Shown: positions 1 to 8,317 of the stretch, in pieces | Layout of the letters: every line of letters starts with the position of its first letter | Position numbering within the stretch: the stretch's first letter is position 1 | NCBI GenBank assembly: GCA_022494885.1 | Contig: JAGVSM010004527.1 | Coordinates: 235,447-299,446 of the forward strand | Length of the DNA: 64,000 nucleotides | Reading direction: 5' to 3' | DNA from: Micrasema longulum | Lineage: Eukaryota > Arthropoda > Insecta > Trichoptera > Brachycentridae | Position numbers and translations under genes: made by a program | Notes under the pieces: model-generated | Database searches by the model: none | What the model saw: the letters and a program-made list of their open reading frames with translations, nothing else | What the model was told of the DNA's origin: nothing

Positions 1-1440
1 TTGAGGGCATTAAATGAAATACGAATACATAATCGTTTACAACAGCAGGTATTTAGGTATCTACTATAGATGCAGTGCTTATTTGTAGGTACCTGATCTA
101 TCTACCAACCACAGAGATAGTTACAATCTAGTTTAATGAATGAACTAAATGAATGAGAGATCCAAAAGACACGAAAATACATTTAGTTTGGCGCTCTTTT
201 CGGTCGCGAACTAACTGACCGAGATGTGAGAAACGTATCTCTAGTTTAATGTTTTCGACCTTGTCAGTATGAACCGGGTCGTTCGCGAACTACACACCTC
301 TAATGTATAGTCATCAAATGATCATAATATATTACAGCCCCAATTATTACGCATAATGTATGGACTGCTATTATTACCCTCATCAACCTAATAGCTGACC
401 CTTGCCTTTTCATATGTTTATCAACCGTATTTGGATTGGTCAAAGAAAATTCTAAAACCCTCATGAACGTTCCAGTTGATACACAAATTGAATCCCAAAG
501 AGATGGTTGAGTTTATATCTACCACTAAAAATAAAATCTATTTATTTATGCTCTTTTAAGTTAGTTCATAACATCTTAAGAACTAATATAACATTAAATA
601 ACCTTTAAATTTTTTTATCAAAATTTCTCAAAAACATATTTTTTCAAATTAATTTGTAATATTTAGATCTTTTCTATCTCTTTTATTTCTTTAGGTAACT
701 CATTGTACAGCTTCAATCCCTTGTACTATTAGTTTTGAGATTCTGTTTTTCTCGTCATTGGTAATTCAATATTTTTTTATTTTCAAATCTGGTCACATTT
801 CATCATTTATCTTTTACCACTAATCTTATTTCCTTTTTTTATAACAGGCTTATATTTCACTCACAGAAAAAAGCTTCAATATTAAAAAAATTGGATACAC
901 CATGACAGCAAAATTCATAAAACGAAACAAAATTAAGTATTTTTAATAAAACAATAATTTTATTCTATGCTTTCATTATTGAACAAGCTTAATTAAAAAT
1001 TATTTGAAAAATTAAACGAAATACTAGCAATATTTTGGTAAATAATTAAAGACTCACGTTTTATTAGAGATAATAATTAATAGGGGGAGTGGTTCAATCA
1101 TTTAATACAAATTCGAATAATCTCCCTTTGACACTGTGATTATTGGATGCATTGAAATATTCCATACGATCAAACACGAAATACTGCTAAATCATGACGT
1201 TTACCAACATCCCTTATGTAACCATTGAGCTGAAATTAATTTGCAATATTGTTTAGCAATTAGTCCCGAGCCGGGCTTTTGATATCAATAATATTTTACG
1301 CAAATGCATTCACTCCTAAAAATATTTATTTTAGGATACATGAAATTTTTATAAAATATTTTTTTTTAATATTGAAGAAGATGCAAAACATGAATGTACT
1401 TTTTTTATGACAAACTTATCTGCTTAAACGGACGTATTAT
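1..1440. other. AT-rich stretch without recognisable gene
   Basis: No coding pattern, RNA gene or known repeat could be supported. The only local structure seen is a short GC-richer patch near 190-295 with an imperfect palindrome (CGGTC at 201-205 against GACCG at 217-221). Long T and A runs dominate the rest. Confidence 0.5.
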
Positions 1441-1446
1441 CAACGC

Positions 1447-1698
1447 CTATAGGAAATTTTCTATATTTGTTACACGAAAGATGAAAAATGTCTGCGTAAC
1501 CGGAGAGAACGGTATTGTAAAAATGACATGCTTTATAAAAAAAACATTTTTTAATTTTTTTTTCGTGAGTATGGGTAAATTGAATTTAGTTTGGAGGCTT
1601 GTCCTGTTAGGCCCAATAAATTTTAAAGAACTTGTTATTATAGGGCAATCTATGACATTATTCACAAGTTTAAATATAAATAATTGATCTACAATCAC
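1447..1698 (-). mobile_element. LINE-J relic, reverse transcriptase C-terminal fragment
   Basis: The minus-strand frame holds an IDCP motif followed by a proline/asparagine-rich stretch that lines up with the C-terminal end of the longer Jockey-like element at 16.65-17.69 kb (IDCPELL there, IDCPII here; then VPSK/GPNR and LHIP/FNLP). This part of a LINE follows the reverse transcriptase palm and thumb and has no separate known function. The copy is short, 5' truncated and inactive. The match is by eye against one other copy in the window. Confidence 0.4.
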
Positions 1699-1790
1699 TC
1701 TTCTGAACTTTAGAGTTTAAATTGCATTTTTTTATTTTTTATTTAAACTTAAAGTAGGGCACACATATCATACATATTGTTATGTGTGTT

Positions 1791-2257
1791 CTAATAATTT
1801 GCCTTTTTCCTAAATGGAAGTCTAATTTTGTTCTTTTCTCTAGTATTGTGATCGTGTTCATGCTGGTTCCGATAATTTTTTTTCCAAAATTGTGTTTTTT
1901 TATTAGAGTTTATAATTTTATGAACAAATATCATTGTATTGTAAAATATTCTTTGTTTATATGTTAATAATTTCATTTCATTTACCATCGACTTTACCCT
2001 CGTGTATCTGTTTTTTTTCAAAATGATTCTAAAGGCTTTATTTTGAATACAGTTAGTTTATCTATGTTTTCTTTGTTTGATAAAAATAAAATGCTACTAC
2101 AGTAGTTAACGTGTGGTTCAATAATTGCTTTGTAAATAGTTTTGCAGGAGTCCTTATCGATAAATCTTCTGATCCTTCCCAAAATTGATATTTTTTTTGC
2201 AATCTTATTTATTACCATCTTAGCGTTTTGGTGAAATGTAAGTTTTGAATCCAACAT
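1791..2257 (-). mobile_element. CR1/L2-like LINE relic, RT C-terminal part, frameshifted
   Basis: Two minus-strand frames overlap near 2018-2021 and together give one LINE C-terminal region. The first carries LDSKLTF, then IYKAIIEPHVNYCSS, the segment after the YADD palm of CR1/L2/Jockey-type reverse transcriptases. The second continues with KKNRYTRV, a KQRIFYNTM stretch and a HNTR motif. A frameshift separates them, so the copy is dead. It sits directly upstream of the LINE-J fragment on the same strand, but the two belong to different families. Confidence 0.6.
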
Positions 2258-2319
2258 TACACCTAAATATTTAATAAAATTAAATAAAATTTCTACAATA
2301 AAATTTGTATTATATTAAT

Positions 2320-2407
2320 TACGTAACGGATAATCGAAATTCGCTGCATTTGAATTGCAAATATAGTGCCCTATGCACCAACGGGTGCGAAAAGGAAACT
2401 GATGATT
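2320..2407 (+). repeat. SINE-A, 3' end fragment
   Basis: Contains the SINE-A tail signature CGCTGCATTTGAATTG, then AGTGCCCTATGCACCA, GGTGCGAAAAGG and a GATGAT end, matching fuller copies at 39.4, 41.6 and 57.5 kb. The tRNA-like head is missing, as expected for a 5' truncated retroposon. Confidence 0.65.
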
Positions 2408-3244
2408 TCCTTTTATAAAATCAAAATTGGTACAGAATATGTAAATAATTGATGCCATATAACCATAAAAGTATTTTTAAATAATTCATTATAGGAAAGA
2501 GGATATCATAATTATTTTTTTTTGTTATGTTTTGAGTTATTTTTCTACCAGCAACTCTCAAATTATAATTTCTAACCGTTTAAATGAATTTGTTAATAAT
2601 TTTTCCTAGAATTATTTTTTCCTTTTTTCTTCTCCTGTTCTTTACGTTACTGCCTGTTTAAAAATGATTTTTAGGGGTAAAAAAATCCACCATATAAAAA
2701 ATAATTGTTTTGATATCCTTATATAATAATCAGTCAATCGTTTATTGGATGAATTAGGTAAATTTAAAGAGTTTCAGGGGAAAATAATATGTACAAACCA
2801 AAAAATCACAAATTTTCAAGTTTGTTTTTGCCAAAGCAGATACCTAAATCTGCAAAGTCGTTTGTGGAGAACGAAAAACTAATAGGGGTGTATTCCCAAA
2901 CGATCGAAAGAACTAGAAGTTAAATTGACTTTTTCCCATTTTGATAAAAGTTTCCCTTATGGTCAAACCAGAGAACCACCAGTTGTGATCTCTTCAAGAA
3001 ATCATACGGTATTGTTCCCTAAGTTAAGGGCTCAGACAGACAAATCTTTTTATTTTATCTGTACAAGTTTTAAACTTTGTTTCTGATTACAAAACTCCGC
3101 CTATTTCCCTTATGGGCAGTAAAATTCGACTTTGATAAATGCATGTTTTGAGCATGCTCAAATTTTTGTAGATAAATATTTAATTGAATTATTTTATGAT
3201 TTCAGAAAGACATAAACTTGTGTCAATATAGATGAAGGGATTAT
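2408..3244. other. No recognisable feature
   Basis: AT-rich sequence without coding signal. I see nothing I can assign here. Confidence 0.45.
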
Positions 3245-3292
3245 TATCTTCTTTTCTACGTCCACTCCTTATTCGAACATGTGGACTTCACA
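3245..3292 (-). repeat. LINE-R 3' terminal fragment
   Basis: On the minus strand the segment reads AGTCCACATGTTC, AAGGAGTGGACGT and ends in AAAAGAAG. This matches the 3' end of LINE-R at 5147-5190 and at 49.53 kb. Only the last few dozen bases are present. Confidence 0.5.
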
Positions 3293-3417
3293 AATAACTA
3301 TCGACGTACCAATGAGCGACACGATAACAACTTCTCACCATGGTTATTTATCATATTCGCGATCACAATGCAACATCCGTGAAGACCTAATATTAAATTA
3401 ACATTAATATGTTGTAA

Positions 3418-4032
3418 TCAACAGAGATGAATTTAAGAGAAGGTGGTATACAAGTCTAGGCATCTACAGGACTTATGACCTGTCAATGGCTGGTTTAAGT
3501 GGCCACTTTACACACTGTGTAACATTCACCATTCTGCCCATATTGGAACATCTATATTCCTTCAATTCTTTCATCTGTTGATGTTTGTGAAGTTAGAGTG
3601 CTGAAACCTTTATTTATGCGGGTGAGATTCATCTAATTAAATTATTTTACCTACATATTAGGCAAAGCATGAAATGTTATTTTTCAATTTTTATACTTCT
3701 TCATGAACCAGGTGGATTTATCAACCTCACCCGCATCAATAAAGGTTTCAGCTCTCTAACTTCACAGACATCAACAGACGAAATAATTGAAGGAATATAG
3801 ATGTTCAAATATGGGCAGAATGGTGAATGTTACACACTGTGAAAAGTGGTTACCTAAACCAGCCATTGACAGGTCATAAGCCCTGTAGATGCCTAGACTT
3901 CTATATTACCTTTTCTTAAATGTTCTTCATCTCTGTTGTAATATGTTAATATAAACAGCTCCCCAGGGAGTTGAATCCAGTCCTTGTCTACAAAAATTTG
4001 AACAAACTCAAAATATTGTTGATAGATGATTA
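3418..4032. repeat. Family C fold-back: one reverse unit, one partial forward unit, start of another
   Basis: 3418-3723 is a reverse-oriented unit, starting at its 3' end (ACAGAGATGA) and carrying GTCTAGGCATCTACAGG, GGCCACTTTACACACTG and GGGTGAGATTC. At 3724 the orientation flips and 3725-3955 repeats the same sequence in reverse complement up to CATCTCTGTTGTAATATG. 3958-4032 is the beginning of a further forward unit (CCCCAGGGAGTTGAATCC). The two arms can pair over about 230 bp, so the locus is a long hairpin. No transposase is encoded. The family also occurs at 7.5, 18.8, 22.8, 32.7, 33.2, 34.3, 46, 49.4, 54.5, 55.7 and 63 kb. Confidence 0.75.
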
Positions 4033-4413
4033 TTATTTAGATATAATACTTAAAATAAAATGAAGAAATATTTAATACAATGTAAAAGTATTGGCAATAT
4101 GTACATGGCTACAATGTCAATTGTCTCATTTGTCAACGTAAGATAAATAAATTACGACTTTTTAGATTCACTTAGATTAAAAAACATTTTTAGAACACAC
4201 CGTATTTGCTTCGTCACAAAAAAAATAATGATGTAAATTATTATTTTACATACCAATTAAAATCTATGGAGCATATTTTTCATCGGAAAAATAACAGATG
4301 GTCAAATAAAAATTTACCGCTACCCCGCTACAATCTGGCTTTATAACTTCTGGCGAATCTACCCGGAGTTATACAATCCTAGTTTACAACTAAGGTTGTA
4401 AATCGCTTTCCAA

Positions 4414-4441
4414 AACATCGATGCAACGAGACATCGATGTT
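4414..4441. repeat. Perfect 10-bp inverted repeat around ATCGAT
   Basis: AACATCGATG (4414-4423) and CATCGATGTT (4432-4441) are exact reverse complements with an 8-base spacer. ATCGAT is the core of the DREF-type element in insect promoters, but nothing else here supports a promoter. Confidence 0.4.
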
Positions 4442-5200
4442 TGAAACGAAAGTTTAGATTAAAAATAATTGTTGATATTAATTTATCCCTTAAATTTCAA
4501 CAATTTAAAAATACTCCGATTATGTGCAACAAATCCTGTCCTGACTCTGATCAGCCTCTTTATAATAATGAACAGAGAATTGAGAAAGTAGAGAGCTTTA
4601 AATTTTTGGGAGTTCACATAACTAAGAATGGAAGCATACACAAAGAGCTCGCAATCCGCCTAGGAATTGCTGGAGCAACTTTTGACATAATGCGTGTTGT
4701 CTGAAACTCTGGTCTATACTCGGTCAAAACTAAATGCCAATTTTTAACTCTTGTATAATGTCAGTACTCTTTTGTGGGTGCGAATATTGGTACCTTACCA
4801 AAGCTCAAAACACCAAACTTCTGAGTTTTGAGAGTAATTGCTTGAGAAGAATATTAGATATTAGATGGTTTGATTATATAACTAATATTGAATTCCGAGA
4901 ATGGACCCAACAGCCTCCTATAACGGGCGTCTTGAAGATGCAGGGGTGGACCTGGCTTAGGCACGTGCTGTGCATGCTTAAGGATAACCATGTTGCATTT
5001 TCTTCAAACCTGCGGGCTCACGCCGTCCTGGAAGGTCGTCGATGACGATCTTTCGACTTTATTCGGTGAAACTAAAGGGCGCTGGATCGACGTGGGAAGA
5101 GGCGAAAATTCTGGCTGGCAAAAGGATCTCCTGGAGGCAACTGGTGATGTTCACATGCTCCACTTAGGAGCGGATGTGGAAAAAAAGAAGATATAAAAAA
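4441..5200 (+). mobile_element. LINE-R (RTE-like) relic, RT thumb to 3' end
   Basis: The first frame (to 4704) contains FKFLGVHITKNGSIHKEL and ends at an in-frame TGA. A 1-bp shift near 4740 is needed to enter the second frame, which has LFCGCEYWYLTKAQN, LRRILDIRWFD and a QQPPI motif. The C-terminus after 5040 is again shifted and ends near a lysine-rich AAGAAG tail. This is the part of an RTE-like polyprotein downstream of the YADD box, so the copy is 5' truncated and has at least two frameshifts plus the TGA. The nearest relative here is the copy at 29.75-30.69 kb. Confidence 0.7.
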
Positions 5201-5486
5201 ACCTTTTTCAAAACTTTTGTATCTCTATTATCTCTTTGAAATTATTGAATTCAAAGTAACTTTACGTTTTTTTTTAGTGAGTGAAATTATTAAGACGTAT
5301 CTAACCAGTTACAAAAAAACTTCATTTTTCTTTATTTCTTAACCAAAAACCAACTAATTTTGATAGTGCGGGTTTGTAAATTTGCAAATGTTTGTATTTG
5401 AGATATTGTCGGCCTAACTATTTTCGGCTTAACATCAGTCATTGACAAAGTGGTCACAAAGTTTTGAATCAGGTGGAAGAAATGAA

Positions 5487-5905
5487 CGCAGTTATACAGA
5501 AAGCAGCCAGCCATGGAAAAGTAAAACTGAGATAAAAGCACTTTTTTGAAAAGGGCGAATAATCGAATTTACACAACCATTGGAATGTTTTCGACTTTTG
5601 ACAAATGATGAACAATGAATGCGTTAGTTTTTTGATGTTACGAACAAGAATTGAATTACGTAATTGACCGATTTTTATGATTTTTAAAATACCGTAACAT
5701 TTTCTCGTTCTGTGGGGGTTTTCTGCAAATTGAGAAATGCCGTTTTTGTTATCGCTACTATGTTCAGAAGGTGATTATAACAGTTTTTTGTACGAAAGTG
5801 ATCTGGCAGTTTTTAGCAGAACATAGAATAGACCTTACTGCATCCGATAACACTAAGATCTTATTTTTTCGAAATTGTGGACTGGCTGCTTTCTGTATAA
5901 TTACG
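5487..5905. mobile_element. MITE with 27-bp terminal inverted repeats
   Basis: CGCAGTTATACAGAAAGC (from 5487) continues into CAGCCAGCCA to 5513. The reverse complement of 5878-5905 reads CGTAATTATACAGAAAGC followed by CAGCCAGTCCA, so about 24 of 27 bases agree. No transposase frame lies between, so this is a non-autonomous DNA element; the superfamily is unclear because no clean target duplication is visible. A diverged second copy lies at 12.29-12.87 kb, sharing AAACTGAGATAAAAGCAC near the left end and CCGATAACA near the right. Confidence 0.6.
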
Positions 5906-6260
5906 TTTAAACATGATAAGTCAATAAAAAAAGTTAATGGAAGAAAAAAGACAAATATAATCTAATATCTACCATATTTTTTCTATCCAGTCTTCATATT
6001 GTATTTCAGCAGATAGGTACAGAGCACACCTTTGAGGTTGGATTATGGAAGTCTAAAATAAATTTTTCAACTCTTTTAATATATCTGCTCCTTTAACAGT
6101 CTGCGTTATAAGTTCGGTGAAATAATTATTTTGAATTTATTTATTCGTTAATAAAAAACAAAACGACATCGCTTTCAAGCAGATTGTTGACTCGTGGTAG
6201 TGCTTAGGACTTACGAATCAAATGTTTGACGTTCAAACCCCGCTCTATACAACTTTATTC

Positions 6261-6560
6261 CTATGTATTGAGTATTCGAAACTCGTTGAAAACATGTTTT
6301 TTGCAATTCCGTATTGTTTTTAACAACATTATTTTTTCCGATGTATCGATGTTTAAAAATATCGATGTGTCGTTTACATCCCTACTCACAGCTTTACAAA
6401 TATGCCCCCGAGGGCGCGATGCTAAAATTAAATGAGCGCTCAAATCGCGGCCCTTCAAATCACGAAATAATAAAACGGTGGCTGCCATTTTTAATTTCCG
6501 AACGGCAACAAGATGGACGCCCGCGCATAAAGTTGACGAAGCGAGAGTGATGACAGATTT
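6261..6560. other. GC-richer island with paired ATCGAT motifs; possible promoter or first exon
   Basis: ATCGAT occurs at 6345-6350 and 6361-6366, followed by GC-rich sequence (6400-6545) unlike the surroundings. Open frames exist on both strands (a 120-codon minus frame 6261-6623 and a 78-codon plus frame 6314-6550), but neither resembles a protein I know and they overlap. ATCGAT pairs near GC-rich DNA are reminiscent of DREF-type insect promoters. I infer a possible regulatory region or diverged repeat and cannot choose. Confidence 0.25.
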
Positions 6561-6878
6561 GCATGATATTAGACGGTGAACTGTTGTTTTATTGGCCACC
6601 CATAATTTGTGGAGGAGTTGCACGAAAATTTATGGTAATTTAAACAAAAAGTTTTAATTTTCTTAAGTGTTTAATTATAAATAGGATCATTAAACTCCCG
6701 CTTTCCGTCGTTAATTTTCATGTTAGTTCAAATTATTGCCAACCATATTGTTTTTACTTATTTTTTACTAATACCTAACCTGACAAAATCAATTCAAGAG
6801 TCCTCTTCACTAGGACAACCTATTCTGAGGATGGCTTTATCACGTGTCACTAAATTATTTGAATAAATATTCAGAACA

Positions 6879-7410
6879 TACGAGGGTTGTGTAAAAAATA
6901 AGGTTCTCCATTTTTTTCAGGTTTAAGGCATTGTTTATTTGAACTGAAAAATACATCATTGGAAAGCTTAATTTCTCGACTATTTTTCAACATAATCACT
7001 AGTTTTTTCAACGCATTTTTATGGACGGCTATTCCACTTTTGGAATCCAGCTTCAAAGAATTCCACCGCCAGTCCATGGAGGAATTTGGTGACCGCTTCC
7101 TGCACTTTTTCATCAGTCTCAAAACGTTGTCCACCCAAGTGTTGCTTTAATTTTGGAAACAAGTGGAAGTCACTTGGTGCAAGATCAGGGCTGTAGGGAG
7201 CATGTAAAATGAGATCCCAGCCAAAATTTTCGATTAAATCCTCGGTTTGGCAAGAGACGTGCGGGCGCGCACTGTCGTGGTGCAGTCTAACGCCTTTCGT
7301 CAGTCTTCCTCTCCGGTGATTTTGGATGGCTCTTCTGAGTGTTTTCAAGGTCTCGCAAAAAATTTCTGAATTTATTGTGGTCCCTCAAGTCATAAACTCA
7401 ACAAGCAGGA
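6879..7410 (-). mobile_element. mariner transposon, 3' part, 5' truncated and frameshifted
   Basis: The minus-strand frame from 7348 encodes the C-terminal half of a mariner transposase. HDSARPH carries the second catalytic aspartate and YSPDLAPSDFHLFPKLK the third; 34 residues lie between them, the D34D signature of mariner. Upstream, frame fragments GTTINSEIFCETLK and LLVEFM are also mariner-like, with a stop between them. A frameshift near 7020-7030 moves the C-terminal end into another frame. The left end at 6881 (CGAGGGTTGTGTAAAAAATA) looks like the 3' TIR and is preceded by TA at 6879-6880, the mariner target. The N-terminal DNA-binding half and the first aspartate are absent, so the copy is inactive. 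Confidence 0.85.
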
Positions 7411-7411
7411 A

Positions 7412-7444
7412 GGTCACCAAATTCCTCCACGGATTGGCGGCGGA
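7412..7444. repeat. 33-bp inverted duplicate of mariner coding sequence
   Basis: This segment is the reverse complement of 7062-7094 inside the mariner fragment, with about 30 of 33 positions matching (GGTCACCAAATTCCTCCA versus TGGAGGAATTTGGTGACC). It marks the broken 5' edge of the mariner copy and points to an inversion or template switch during breakage. Confidence 0.65.
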
Positions 7445-7547
7445 CTTTAATAAAATATTTTTTTTTTTTATAAATCATCAGATCGAATTTAAAACCTAAC
7501 CTTTATTCGTTCCCTTTATTTGAATAAAACAATAAACAATTTACACA

Positions 7548-7665
7548 GTGTTAAAGTGGCCACCTTAATCAGCCAATGACAGATCATAAGCCCTGTAGAT
7601 GCCTAGACTTCTATATTACCTTCTCTAAAATGTTCTTCTTTTCTGTTGTAATACGTTAATAAAAC
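7548..7665 (+). repeat. Family C, 3' third of one unit
   Basis: Shares AAAGTGGCCACCTTAA, AGCCCTGTAGATGCCTAG and TTCTGTTGTAATACGTTAAT with other family C copies. Only the 3' part of the unit is present. Confidence 0.65.
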
Positions 7666-7858
7666 AATAAATATTTTTATAGAATAGAAACCTCCTTTAC
7701 TGTACCCCGCCAACATATTATGTTCTCATTAACATCGTCCTACTCTGTTTCATCATAATAATATGTTTTGTATCTCTTTTGACATGTTTTTTAAATATAC
7801 CTATACTTAAGATAATATTTAGTTTTTTTATGAATGAATCTTCCACTGTATAAATTTT

Positions 7859-7901
7859 ACCAATCCGAAAATGCCCATAGAGGGTGAAAGTGCTAATTGG
7901 T
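7859..7901 (+). ncRNA. Hammerhead-like motif, copy 1 (degenerate)
   Basis: ACCAAT (7859-7864) pairs perfectly with ATTGGT (7896-7901) and encloses CCGAAAA (two changes from CTGANGA), a short GCCC/GGGT stem and GAAA, followed by AGTGCT and A. The layout matches a type I hammerhead ribozyme with a very short stem III, but this copy has lost core bases and should be inactive. About 30 bp downstream (AATAAGTG) resembles the sequence beside copy 2 at 17.98 kb, so both belong to one dispersed repeat. The role is inferred. Confidence 0.35.
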
Positions 7902-7941
7902 CGAATGAATAAGTGGAAGTGTATCGAGCGTTCTTAATTTC

Positions 7942-8136
7942 ATCGTCATCATTCCCTTTCCACACCTAATGGTGCATTGGGTACTTCATTGGTACACCAA
8001 TTGTAGCGTATCTTAATCATTTTTGTTACATAAAGATAAGATTACGCTTCAGGTACCAGTCCAGTGGCTATGAAGTATTTCAGTGTGAAAACACCCTTTA
8101 AAATAAATATTTTATATCAATCATGTCGAGAATCGA
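7942..8136 (-). repeat. SINE-A, tRNA head missing
   Basis: Reverse-oriented copy. Its 3' tail is at the left (TCATCGTCATCATTCCC on the plus strand) and it runs through CACCTAATGGTGCATTGG and the middle segment to TCATGTCGAGAATCGA, where the SINE-B copy begins. The remaining tRNA-like head is not found beyond SINE-B. Confidence 0.7.
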
Positions 8137-8317
8137 TTTTTTTTTTTGCACCACAACAGGCCAGGAGGCCTAAATACAGTGGTGAATTACATCATAGAGC
8201 ACCCAGGCTTGAGAAAAATCACATTTTTTTATATTTTTTGTGTTCTCACCGGGAATCGAACCCGGAACCTTCCGTGCGTGAGTCAAGCGTCTTGACCACT
8301 ACACCACGGAGGCCGCC
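8137..8317 (-). repeat. SINE-B, complete copy
   Basis: tRNA-derived retroposon. On the minus strand it starts GGCGGCCTCCGTGGTGTAGT, with an A-box-like TAGTGGTCAAGAC and the B-box GGTTCGATTCC, then a body ending in a pyrimidine-rich strand corresponding to CAGGCCTCCTGGCCTGTTG and an A-rich tail (T run at 8137 on the plus strand). The same body follows the tRNA-like head in every copy, which rules out a plain tRNA gene. It abuts the broken SINE-A. Confidence 0.8.

Noticed and set aside
6261..6623. 120-codon minus-strand protein
   Set aside because: No family resemblance, overlaps a plus-strand frame and lies in a GC-rich patch where long frames arise by chance.
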